In this document: piece after piece, positions 1 through 9,231 of the stretch
How the letters are laid out: every line of letters starts with the position of its first letter
Numbering within the stretch: the stretch's first letter is position 1
Source: Ceratopteris richardii
Lineage: Eukaryota > Streptophyta > Polypodiopsida > Polypodiales > Pteridaceae
DNA length: 64,000 bases
Assembly (NCBI GenBank): GCA_020310875.1
Contig: CM035407.1
Span: 221,734,496-221,798,495 of the forward strand
Direction of reading: 5' to 3'
Made by a program: the position numbers and the translations under genes
The notes under the pieces: model-generated
Databases searched by the model: none
What the model was told of the DNA's origin: nothing
What the model saw: the letters and a program-made list of their open reading frames with translations, nothing else

Positions 1-446
1 TGCATATTTCTAAAAAATAGGAAGTACCACCGGTGAATGTCGCATTCATTCCTATAGCATATTTTGCTTATTCCTTATACTTTTGTGCATTCCATACACG
101 CAACCCTATGTGTATCACTCCCATAAAAGGACTTTTTCTAATTTTAATCATGCTGGTCGCTATGGGCATTTGAAGTTCATTGTCTCTTCCATAGATAGTA
201 AGTTATTTGAGCTAGTCGACCCGCAAACCTATCTGTTTTGTATCGACTCATTCTCCTTGATGCTCCAAAGTACATAGTGTGTTTCTTTGCACTTATAGCA
301 TTCCTATAAGGTCTATTTGAGTCTCCATAAGCTCAAGGGCTGGTCTTGTGCCCGTTGTCTTGACCAAACTTCGTCGCTTCGAAACACACTTTTCTACCTT
401 CTACAAGCTTCTCCAAGTTCTTTCAGCATGCAAGGAAGTTTAAAGC
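1..446. other. unidentified sequence at left edge
   Basis: This stretch carries no protein motif I recognise. At about 435-447 it abuts the reverse transcriptase remnant of element B, which starts abruptly in the middle of the RT domain (after the expected GKEVYSFLDG-type region). It is therefore probably the right end of another insertion into B, or a rearrangement joint. No target-site duplication can be tested because the other end is outside the window. Confidence 0.4.
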
Positions 447-546
447 TTTCTTGATGGATTTTCAGGTTACAACCAAGTAGCCATTGCCCGAGAAGATCAA
501 TACAAAATAGCTTTTGCCATAGAGTGGGGAATCTTTGCATTCCATG
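447..546 (+). pseudogene. element B: RT fragment, left of insertion A
   Basis: Translation gives a Ty3-type RT segment including LDGFSGYNQVAIA and AFAIEWGIFAF, with one stop where element A has the Tyr of KEVYSF. The reading is cut at 546 exactly where element A's LTR begins. It resumes at 17462 with MPFGLTNA, so the two parts are one gene split by A. The fragment is too decayed to be functional. Confidence 0.85.
542..546. repeat. left target-site duplication of element A (CCATG)
   Basis: The five bases CCATG immediately precede the LTR at 547. The same five bases follow the other LTR at 17462-17466. A 5-bp duplication is the normal Ty3 integration signature. Confidence 0.9.
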
Positions 547-1155
547 TGTCACTCTAGCACAATGGTGAGTACCAACGTGAGAAGATTCACCTCATAATTG
601 TCAATCCGTGGAGACGTGAGGACTAGTATGAAGACTATGAGCAAGTGAAGGCACAAGTGTGTGAGTGAGAAGCACACAAGCATGCACACACATACACACA
701 CGCGCACACAAGGCAAGAACAAGGAGAGGAACAATGGAGTTCTTTGCATTAGTCAAAAAGTCTCTTACATAAGCTCAATTCACAAACAATCTAACCTCAA
801 AAATGAGCTCTCTAGCTCTTTTTATAGTTTTCTAACTAGCTTTGGTCTTGTCGAGACCTAGTGTCCGGCCTAGTTAAAAATTAGGTTCTAGAGCCTATTT
901 GAGGGCTCAAACAGAGTCTAAAAATTATGAAAATTGATATGTAGCTAGTTCTAATACTCCTCAAGCTCGAGGACTCCTCGGCTTGCACAAAATGGAGTCT
1001 ATTCAACCAAAAACGGAATTTACAATGTTTGTGTAGTGATTAAAATCACTTGAGTTGTAAATGGTCCATGGAAAAAATGATTGGGCCTTGTTGCCGTATT
1101 GTGCATGACTCCTCCGTTGCGCTAGTATGCTCTTCATCTGACTTGTATGCCAACA
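547..1155 (-). repeat. element A 3' LTR
   Basis: 609 bp, on the + strand starting TGTCACTCTAG and ending GTATGCCAACA. It is nearly identical to 16851-17461. It contains a TG/CA-rich microsatellite-like patch and a TATA-type box (818-826 on the - strand). In element sense this is the downstream LTR, next to the PPT at 1156. Confidence 0.95.
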
Positions 1156-1170
1156 TGCCCCCCTTCCTAG
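1156..1170 (-). other. element A polypurine tract
   Basis: Read on the - strand this is CTAGGAAGGGGGGCA directly before the 3' LTR. A purine-rich run at this position is where plus-strand DNA synthesis is primed in LTR retrotransposons. Similar G-runs precede the 3' LTRs of copies B and C. Confidence 0.85.
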
Positions 1171-1171
1171 C

Positions 1172-1191
1172 GTCTGTCGCCCCTGACAGAC
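1172..1191. repeat. inverted repeat GTCTGTC/GACAGAC next to the PPT
   Basis: GTCTGTC and GACAGAC are separated by six bases. The arms match the arm sequence of the palindromic units in the element's 5' leader (15791-16500), about 14.6 kb away. A hairpin, or pairing with the leader in the genomic RNA, is possible. Confidence 0.6.
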
Positions 1192-1220
1192 CTCTGTTCT
1201 ATCGGGTGGTCGATATAGTA

Positions 1221-2021
1221 TTAGATGACATTGGTGGCAAGTTCGTGTTCTCCTATCCTTAAGCCTCTTGCTAGATCAGCTTCCAATGCATCCCAATTTA
1301 TTGCTCCAGGGACCTCTGGTTGTGGTGTGGTATAGTACTCAGAGTACATTGCTTGTTCACAAGCAAAGAGATGGAGCAGGTGTGTTGGCTTCGGTGCAAA
1401 GATCTCTGAGTGATACTCCCAGAAACCTGATCTGAACATTTCTTCGAAGGTCTGTTTGTAACATGCAGGGAGGTATTTGATGCGTGCATGCCAGGCGTAA
1501 GCCACACGAATACTGGGGGTGGTGCTCATGTCATACACCAAATCATAATTTCCATTGGTAAACCCCGGTAGACGTACCTGTGGTGCGGCTGCATTTCTAA
1601 AGGTTTTCAGGACTACCTGCATCATATCTAAAATCTTAAGCATCATTTGAGCTGCCACATCTGGCATGGGCTTCAATCGCGGCATCCAATGTCGAATTGT
1701 TCCCATCATGTATGCTACCGACGGTGGTCCCTGTGGTGGCGCAATGTACGGGTAGTTTAGCCATTCCTTGCATTGCGCGTTGTTCTGCACTTTGATATTG
1801 AATGCCTTCGAAGACCTGCGACATGGAATTGGACCGTAGCATGGATTGTATAGGAGATGTAAAGGCGCGTTGTTCCATGTGCGTAGCATTTCTGGATATG
1901 TCTCTAGAAGTTTCTGCCACCAGGTGGGTTGACGAATTTTGCCTTTTTGCACCTTTGGAGGAAGGTCTTCGGGTTGAAATTGGGTAGCAAAGGTAGGAAT
2001 CTTTCCCGTGACTCTATGTAT
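1221..2021 (-). pseudogene. element A ORF2, C-terminal domain
   Basis: Same frame as the segment at 2022-2831, separated only by a TAA at 2022-2024. Element C has a His codon at that place, so the stop is a mutation and not the natural end. The segment holds a conserved globular-looking block. Recognisable stretches are YDLVYDMSTTPSI, KYLPACYKQTFEEMF, GFWEYHSEIF and KPTHLLHLF, all recurring with few changes in element C at about 55000-55200. Function unknown; I recognise no catalytic motif. The last codons end at 1221, about 50 bp before the PPT. The ORF proper reads from a GTG at 1952, which is only an internal codon of the original frame. Confidence 0.75.
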
Positions 2022-2831
2022 TTATGCATTATAATCAGCTAGGATAATATAATAAGGCCTGTATTGGAGTTCAGATGAGAGGATAAGGCGTCTCGATGAC
2101 AAGTTCTTGAAGTAAGCAGATTGTAGCACAGTTTCCTCTATGACCCTCATAGCCTGATTTTGCACTACTGTGCGCTCTTCATGAGAACTCCCGATTTCCT
2201 CCACTTGACATAGCCATGGAGGCCGTGGTGCTTCGAATGTCTCCTGAGCTTCTTCCATTTGTTGGCCTCCTGGGAAGGGTTGCGGGTCGTATTCTTCTTC
2301 AAATGTCTGTTCCACAGGAATTTGTACTACTTCTTCGTCGGGGGGAGCCTCTGGAGGGGAAGGTGGTCTCTCATATTGTAGTAGACGTGCTTGCAATTCT
2401 GTGACCTGTTTCTGGAGATCTTTTAAGGCCTCTGAGTCTGTGAGAAGTGAAGCTGCAGAGGAGGTGGTTTGAGAGGCTGCTATTATTTCTTTTTGGTGTT
2501 TCTGCTTCAGTTGACCCAGTTCCTCTGATAGCAGGTCATGTGCTTCAAGCAACATGGCATAGTCTTCCAATATGATCTTGATATTGTCGGGGGTCACTGC
2601 TTGAAACTTTGATGGGCTGATGGGTGCCCCAAGTGTGCTTTCGATAGCTGCTTCTAGGTTTTCCTGATTTTGTAAGTGCAGGCGTCGATTCTCTTCATGA
2701 GCGGCAGCAAGATGTCGCTTGAGTAGGGCCATATTTCGCTGAAGCTTTGAATTGCGTTCCAGCTGTGTCCGTAGATGACCTTCTACCACTTGTATTGCTT
2801 CCTGATCTGTGTTCTGTAACTGTACCTCCAA
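2022..2831 (-). pseudogene. element A ORF2, coiled-coil region
   Basis: About 269 residues rich in Leu, Gln and Glu with heptad-like spacing, for example LQRNMALLKRHLAAAHEE, then QNQENLEAAIESTLG and SEELGQLKQKHQKE. A proline and acid-rich linker follows (PPSPPEAPPDEEVVQIPVE). The same blocks are present in element C at 53772-54300, including the QNQENLEA motif. The segment is a frame-shifted continuation of 2783-3658 and ends at a mutational TAA. It probably mediates oligomerisation of the ORF2 product; that is inference from the coiled-coil pattern. Confidence 0.72.
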
Positions 2832-3658
2832 TATGCTATGAGCCTCTTGGAGAGTTTGGAATTGTTGTGGAGGCGAGCATTTTCCTCCTCTAGTGCAGCA
2901 AGGCGGTGTTGTAGTGTCTCCGAGTGCTCTTGCAGGCGTTCATTCTGTTGCTGGAGCTGATTGTAATCTGTCCTTAAGTTTGATATACAAGCTAGCATGG
3001 TGTCCAATGCATTTCCTATAGATGAGGGGGTGGTGTTTACAATGGAAGATGCATGGGAAGGGAATTGGGGAAGGGGAAGAGTGAATGATGTGTCTATTGA
3101 AGACGTGTGTGTGGGTGAAATTGGTGGAGGGGGACTGGGAGGAGGTGGAAGCGTGGGGGGAGGGGGAGGTGCCGTGGGTGGTGAAATGTCCATACTTTCA
3201 GGAGTGGGTGCAAGTGTGGGGTCTACCATATACATTGGAATGGTAGGTGGTGTGTGTGTGAAAGTGGTGAATAGATGAGAAGTGGGGTGGGGAGCTGAAA
3301 ATAAAGGGAATGGTTGAGACCTGGGTTGAAAAGTTCTAGCAAGGAAGTTATGGAGGGATTGGAGAAGTGGAGAGATGGAGGTCGAGGGTTGAGGTTGTAG
3401 AGTTGAGGAGGGCATGAAGGGTTGCATGGTAGCAGGGAAACCCATGAATATGGATCTAGGGTCAGGATGACCTATGGCTGAGGGCATGGAGGATGGTTGT
3501 CCTAGGGCAGGCTCTATGAGCGATTCGGTGGATTGTGTAGTGATGGGGGTTGCTTCATAGATTGGGTTATCAGAGGTGGAGAATAGGGTTGAACTAGAGA
3601 TGGGAGTACGGAAGATGAAGGTTGGTTCGGTGGGTTGAGTGGTCGAGGTGATTTCCAC
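2783..3658 (-). pseudogene. element A ORF2, proline-rich and first coiled-coil region
   Basis: The first two thirds are low-complexity Pro/Ser/Thr sequence with runs such as PPTAPPPPPTLPPPPSPPPP. The end is a coiled coil (NQLQQQNERLQEHSETLQHR). Element C has the matching proline-rich part at about 52850-53600, followed by the same coiled-coil order, and supports this reading frame. The overlap with 3514-5511 in another frame marks a frameshift near 3514-3658; a second shift lies near 2783-2831. Confidence 0.7.
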
Positions 3659-5448
3659 GATTTCTGCTCTAGGAGGCGAGGTGGGGGTGTGGGTGGTAGT
3701 GGCTCGGTGGATTCCTCATGGGTGACTGGGTGCTCTTGGCTAGCAGTTTCTGTTTCTTGGGAGGTTGTCTTGATGGGTTCGGATGTAATAATTGGCCCTT
3801 CTGTCGTTGTAATGGGGATCTGGATATTCTTACCTGAGCGTGGTCGTGTCTGGAATCTTCGTGGATCATATTGAACTGGAGACCTCCTAATGGCGGTCCG
3901 CACTGCTTCTACTACCCCATATGTTTCTGCCATCAATAAGAGACCTTCACTATATTCTGAGTCAACTCCTGCTTCTTCCAACAGCTGAGTCATGAGTACT
4001 CTACTGCTCTGTTTGGTGAGCAGTTGTTGCGATCGCACTCGTTCCATAATTTGATACAGCCTTCGGAGTTCTGCTATATAGGCTGGGGCTTCAGTGGTCT
4101 CCTCTTCATATGCTCCTTCTTCTTCTAGGTGTCCTTGTTGTTGACCTTGCTGAGCGTCACTCCAATGTACATGGCGGCCGTTTGTAGATTTTCTTCTTCT
4201 TTGTGAAGATGTGCCTTGTTCTTCTACATCTGAATAAAACTCTACATCAGAGAGTTGTGTACTTTGTAAGAATGCTTCGAAGTCCTGGGGATCCATTCCT
4301 TCAGCATCTCCAGTTGTAGCAAATTCAAATTCAGATGGAGCAGGAGGAGCTGAAGGGGTAGCTTGTGTCGTAGTTTCAGATCCAGACCTAGGTATCCTAA
4401 TGGTAAAGGGAGGTAGAGTGGTCTCCCCTCGTGGCGATACTTCAGGAGTAGTCAGAACTTCCCTTGTTTGGACACAAGGGATGGAACCCCTCATGCGCTT
4501 GGATTGATGTGTGGACATCTTGAGCTTCTTGAACATTTGTAATTGTGCCCAAGTTAAGGCACGTTCAATGGGAACATCATATGCTAGGCACCGGTAAATA
4601 ATGCATGTGATTGCACAGCAACCGTTCACCACTAATTTCCTAGAAGACCTTTTATTTGCTTCATACAATTGATCTATAATCCATACCGGCAGCTTAATTG
4701 GTAACGCACCTGCCTCCGCTAAGTAGAGAGCGAACCAGATTCTTTTGTGTGGTTGTGTGAAGCGGTCTTGGCCGGGGAAAGCAAAATGTTGCATGCACAT
4801 ACGGAGAGGGATGGACACGTTTGGTGTGAGTGCTGCCATGTCTTTAAGCTTCAATAGTTTCCTATCCTTCATGCTAGTAGGAACGAGAGCATCCTTCTCA
4901 GAAGGTACATGTGTGCCGTGCATATTCAAAGCAGCACTCACCAACTCCACAGTAAGTTCAAACCTCTTTAACTCGTTGTTGCCCAGCAAGGAAGGAAGAA
5001 CAAATGATCCTGGTTTGTCCTTTTCTTCATTAGCTTGTAATATGGAGACCAAATAATAGCATCGGAGGAGATCCGGTTTAGGTAGTGGTGCTTCAAAGTA
5101 TTCTGCTAGCCCTGCACGTTGCCATATGGTCTGGAGATCCTCGGTGTTCTGTAGAGTCTCAAACTCCTTGGAGAAAAATTGGAATCGAACCCATGATCTT
5201 TCATACTCGCACTTAGACTCCCATATATACTTGGCCTCTCCTAATGGACCTGGCATGCCATTGAACCAATGAGAATTGGCATGGACTCTTTCTGTGATCC
5301 CTGTGGGTGGATCCGGTACCGGGATCTGCTGAAGGTGTTGCAGCTCCACAGGTCGTTCAGTTGGTGGCACATCCACAGGTAGACTATCCACATCGATTCT
5401 TGCAGTAAGTATTCCTACTTGTGAGCTCGGACCTGTCGCTTCTGCCAT
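3514..5448 (-). pseudogene. element A ORF2, N-terminal domain
   Basis: Start chosen at the ATG at 5448 (MAEATGPSSQ), because a candidate 3' splice site lies 22 bases upstream and element C has an equivalent ATG (MADVAGTSSQ). Upstream codons to 5511 are probably not translated. Residues about 60-320 form a conserved domain with blocks PLPKPDLLRCYYLVS, LRMCMQHFAFPGQDRF, IWFALYLAEAGALPIKLP and WIIDQLYEANK, matched in element C at 51480-51924. A long Ser/Pro/Glu-rich tail follows. It sits where Athila-type elements carry an extra post-pol ORF, but I see no signal peptide or transmembrane segment, so calling it env-like is not supported. Function unknown. Confidence 0.78.
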
Positions 5449-5659
5449 GTTACTTCTTGCCTCCTGATTCTGTGAGAATATAGAAACGTGTGTTAACATT
5501 GTAAAGGACAAGTTAGAACCGTTTTTGTCCCCATTACAACATTATCATGAGGTTCGGGAGAGATTAGTAGGTTAATAAGTGCTCGGTGCTTGTGTGTGTA
5601 GTTAGGAATTGGTTGGACCTAAGAACTAAGTGGAATGATGTAGTGTGAGAGTGACGTAG
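5449..5659 (-). promoter_or_regulatory. element A ORF1-ORF2 spacer with candidate 3' splice site
   Basis: About 210 bp separate the ORF1 stop (TAA at 5660) from the ORF2 start. Read on the - strand, a pyrimidine-biased stretch ends TATTCTCACAG at 5470, followed 22 bases later by the ORF2 ATG. Element C has a stronger version, ATTTTCTTCTTCCAACAG, ending at 51100, 28 bases before its ORF2 ATG. Conservation suggests ORF2 is made from a spliced subgenomic RNA. The donor, presumably near the LTR or leader, was not identified. Confidence 0.5.
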
Positions 5660-6220
5660 TTAGTAGGTGGGCATGGATTTATAACTGGGGTCTGGGGGTT
5701 TATTACAAGTTTTAGGTTGCCAAATGCAGTGGATGGGCTTTGATCTTGATTTTGTGGAGACTCTGAAGAGTTTGATAGGGGTATCTGCTTGAAGATGAGG
5801 CTTTTTAGGGACCCATTTACAAGTGATTCTACTAGTGCTCATGGAAGAATATGTGTCCGTGCGTGATGCATAAGACTGGGCCTCAGATGTTCGAGTGAGT
5901 GAAACATGTTGTACCGGTTGCGGCCTTGGTGTAGCTATTTGAGCCCGCAAGCAAGCCTTAGGCACCCAGATTTGTCGTGATTGTGGGCTGGCCTTCATTG
6001 ACTTCTTGGGTACCCAAATAGACTTCACCTTCGCAGAAGAATTAATGAAGGACTTCTCATTAGTGTCATGTTGTTGACTACTAATAAGAGGTTTTGGCCG
6101 TGGGGTCGGCCTGGTCTGAACAGGGTATTCGCCTTTTCGCCTCCATACTTGCTTCCATGGCTGAAACAATCTGCTTTGCTCCTTTTTTTGGCATTTAGTA
6201 TCGGTAGTGTTCTGCTTCTT
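5660..6220 (-). pseudogene. element A ORF1 C-terminal tail with WVPK repeats
   Basis: In frame with the second protease-like domain and separated from it only by a TAG at 6221-6223. The tail is basic and low in complexity, with four spaced motifs: SIWVPKK, QIWVPKA, CKWVPKK and CIWQPK. The same motif recurs in element B (QIWVPKK, MWVPKA, KWIPKG, 20350-20760) and element C (SIWVPKW, 50540-50580). It ends in a TAA at 5660. Function unknown; the repeated Trp in a basic context suggests RNA binding or packaging, which is inference. Confidence 0.7.
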
Positions 6221-7321
6221 CTATATTTGATATGCTGTGGGTTGTTGCAACCTTCTGGTCTTTGGAAAAGAAGGGAGTTCCGTCCTCTCCCTGGCTCCGT
6301 TGTTGAGATTAGCCTCTTTCTGCATCATACAGTTTTGGACAAAAATAGCATTGTCAACTTCATGTGCGCCCCTGGAAGGACCAGGAGTTTGTGCCTTGCC
6401 TAGTTCCTTGAGTGCCTCATTTTCCAATTCAACTGTAATTCGGCTATGATCTACCCATACCTGAAGAAGTCCACTTCTTAGGTTGAGGTTGACTGCATGA
6501 TCATAGATCCAGTCCTGACCCAAGACAAGAGGCTCAGTGAGGTCCTCATCTTGACACACTAGTACTTTGACTGTCATCACTTCGTCTTGAATGGAGATGG
6601 GAAGATCCACCTCGCCCATGCAAGGAGTTTCCACACCTCCCAATCCTATGAGATATGCTTCTATAGGATTGACAGTTAATTTCAATTCTTGACAGTAAGA
6701 CAACTTGACAGCACTAGTGGATGCACCTGAGTCAATCAAAGCTCTTACAATCTTTGCACCCTTTCCTTGTCCTACTCCTAGGGTTATAAAAGGCCGTCGG
6801 TCGATTATTCTATGGGAATGCCCACCTGAAGTCTCGCACATGGCCATAGGATAGCCTACAGATTCTTGAGTGTCAAGCATAGGCGGGTCTCTGCCTTGTC
6901 TCCTCAATTTCATTCGTCGGATGCATTCTAAAGCTTCTACGTGTGCTTCTCTTCTAATTCGTTTCTCTTCTTCTTTACGTTTCTGGGCAGTGTTGAGTCG
7001 ATTTAGCATCTCTTCAGTAAGGGGTTCCTGATATAACTTGACTCTGCATCCACTTATGTAACTTGGTAGAATATCACCCTCTAAAGTGGCTAGTTGAACT
7101 GCACCACTTGTGGAGATTCTATTGATAATCATTGGCCCATAACCTCTTTTCTCTAATTTCCGTGTGTGCTGCTTCAATGTGTAGACTAGGACTAGGTCGC
7201 CTGCTTTCAAGCCTTTATCCTTCACATGTGTATCAAAATATGCCTTTTGCCTCTTCTTCGCTGCATAGATTCCTGCTGCAGCTCTCAATCGTGTTTCGCC
7301 TAGACGTTCAAGATCAAAGAT
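6221..7321 (-). pseudogene. element A ORF1: integrase C-terminal domain plus second retropepsin-like domain
   Basis: Read in sense, the first about 90 residues are the integrase C-terminal domain: KKRQKAYFDTHVKDKGLKAG, then GYGPMIINRIS and VQLATLEGDILP. A charged linker follows (KRKEEEKRIRREAHVEA). Next comes a retropepsin-like fold signature: RALIDSGASTSAV with catalytic-type DSGA at about 6733-6722, a central LGGVETPCMGEV stretch, and a distal LVLGQDWIYDHAV corresponding to the ILG motif. The polyprotein already has a normal protease before RT, so this is a second one, downstream of integrase. The same arrangement is in B (19640-20180) and C (49745-50350). The DSG triad suggests catalytic competence in A and C; B has DLGG. 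Bounded by TGA (7322) and TAG (6221) stops. Confidence 0.82.
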
Positions 7322-8571
7322 TCAAGAGGAGAGTTCATGGCATGTCCAGTCATGCTCTTGTGCTACCTTCAATGTAGGTATCAAAAAGTCCAGGGGTAGC
7401 ACAACATTTTGGCCAAATACCATCTGAAAGGGGGTGGCTTGGAGTATCGTTTTATAGGCAACCCGGTATGCCCAAACAACATGGTGTAGCTGTTTGTCCC
7501 AATCAGAGCATTTATTGTTCACTAGTTTAGTCAGCACATTGCATAAGATCTTATTAGTGCTCTCAGCCTGGCCATTAGCTTGTGGATGATAGGGGGCCGA
7601 TTTCTTATGTATCACCAAGAATTCTTGGAGAAGGTTTTCTATGACTTCATTCAAGAAGTGTGTGCCTCTATCACTCATCAACTCTATTGGCAATCCGTAC
7701 CTCGTGAATACATTTTCAAATAAGAACTTTGTTGTTGTTTGAGCATCATTTTTTGTAGTAGCTTTTGCTTCTACCCACTTGGTTAGATAGTCTGTGGCCA
7801 CGATGATATATTCAGCATGTGAACCCTTAGCTGGGGGATTAATAGGACCAACAAAGTCTATTCCCCATTTAGAGAACGCACGTCCGCCCATCATAGGCTT
7901 CAGTGGCATCTCATCCTTGCGTATAGGGTACTGAGTTCTCTGACAAACATCACACCGTTTCACATAGGTATGTGCATCCATGTGAAGGGTTGGCCACCAA
8001 AAGCCTGCAAATAGTATTGCCTTGATTACCCGATCTGGTCCAAAGTGTCCCCCTGCTACACCTTGGTGAGCAGTATCCAAGATTTTGAGATATTCACTCT
8101 CATGGAAACATAGTCTCATGTAACCATCTTTACCACGCTTGTATAGATTGTCACCAATGAGTGAATAATCCTGGGCTTCTTGTTCTAAACTCCTTTGCCT
8201 AGCCAGAGTCATGTCTGGAGGGAATTTTCTCGTCCTTAAGAAGGATACTAGAGGTTCACTCCAATCTGGCACTATGGACACTTGATAAAGAGTGGCATGT
8301 TCCACAGGTGGTTTAGTGCAGCAGATTGGGCATTCCTTGCACAACTTTGTGCATCAGCCTCCATAGTCGGCCAATGCACTCCGAGTCTCCTTAGTGTCTG
8401 TAAGGTTCGTTGCTTTGAGTAGTATTGCTCTAACGCACCTACATGTGCTAATTGCAACCATTTAGCGTACTCATCCTCTTCCACACAACAAGCCAAGATC
8501 CCTTGATCTGTGTGCTTGTACATACTTCCTGCCATGATGTGATACTTTTGGGCTTTTACTACCTCTCTATC
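7322..8571 (-). pseudogene. element A ORF1: integrase zinc finger and DDE core
   Basis: The N-terminal part (8275-8571) and core (7325-8344) are in different frames, with a frameshift at about 8290-8344 inside the HHCC zinc finger (CKECPICC is on the downstream frame). The core shows the DDE triad: FVGPINPPAKG followed by IVATDYLTKWVEA, then MSDRGTHFLNEV, then HPQANGQAESTNK. A typical Ty3 continuation follows (HHVVWAYRVAYKT, TPFQMVFGQNVVLPLDF). Integrase would insert the cDNA copy into host chromatin. Bounded by TAG at 8572 and TGA at 7322; disabled in this copy. Confidence 0.9.
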
Positions 8572-9231
8572 CTATGTGTTTATTACTGGGTGGTTAGGTC
8601 CGTATGTCAACACTGGTACCAATGGCTTAGCCCACTGCGGCACCACTTCCAAATTAAACAAGTAAGCATCAAGAAGGTCATCTGACACTCCTTGTGGGGC
8701 TTCTCCCGATGTGAGCCTAGAAAGGTGATCTGCTCTCAAATGAGTCTTCCCTTTCCTTACCACAACCTCAAAATCATATTCCATTAGCAAGAGAAACCAT
8801 CTTACTAATCTTCCTATATTGCATGGCTTGTTTACGAGGTATAGCAATGCCTGATGATCAGTAAAAAATTTAAACTTATTTGCAAGCAAATAGTGTCTAA
8901 ATTTCTTAGCTGCATATACCATGCCTAAGCCTTCTCTCTCAGTTGTGGTATAATTTCGTTCAGCTGCATTCAATTGTCTACTAGCATAGGCAATTGGAAG
9001 ATCCATATTACCTTCACCAGTAGGTTGTGCAAGCACACATCCAATGGCATAATTGGATGCATCCACATGAACATGGAAAGGCTTATTCCAATCCGGTGTG
9101 GTTAAGATTGGTGCTGAACATAATCGCCATTTAAGCTCATTGAAGGAATTCTCATATTCCTCAGTCCACTCAAAGTTTGTCAGAAGTCCGTACAGAGGCT
9201 TTGCAATGATGGCATACATGTGTATAAATCG
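8572..9231 (-). pseudogene. element A ORF1: RNase H
   Basis: In frame with RT, after a TGA at 9232 where copy B has a CGC Arg codon. Motifs of the Ty3 RT-RNase H region are visible: [17 protein letters not shown] (first catalytic Asp region), [47 protein letters not shown] and the terminal LRADHLSRL. It would degrade the RNA strand during cDNA synthesis. Ends at a TAG (8572-8574). Confidence 0.9.

Noticed and set aside
3635..3874. Plus-strand Gly-rich ORFs at 2997-3278 and 3635-3874
   Set aside because: Antisense shadows of the proline-rich part of ORF2.
3514..5448. Calling ORF2 an envelope gene
   Set aside because: Position fits env-like ORFs, but no signal peptide, transmembrane segment or cleavage motif is visible.
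6221..7321. Second protease as an assembly duplication of the first
   Set aside because: PR2 is very different in sequence from PR1, is fused to the integrase C-terminal domain and recurs in three independent copies.
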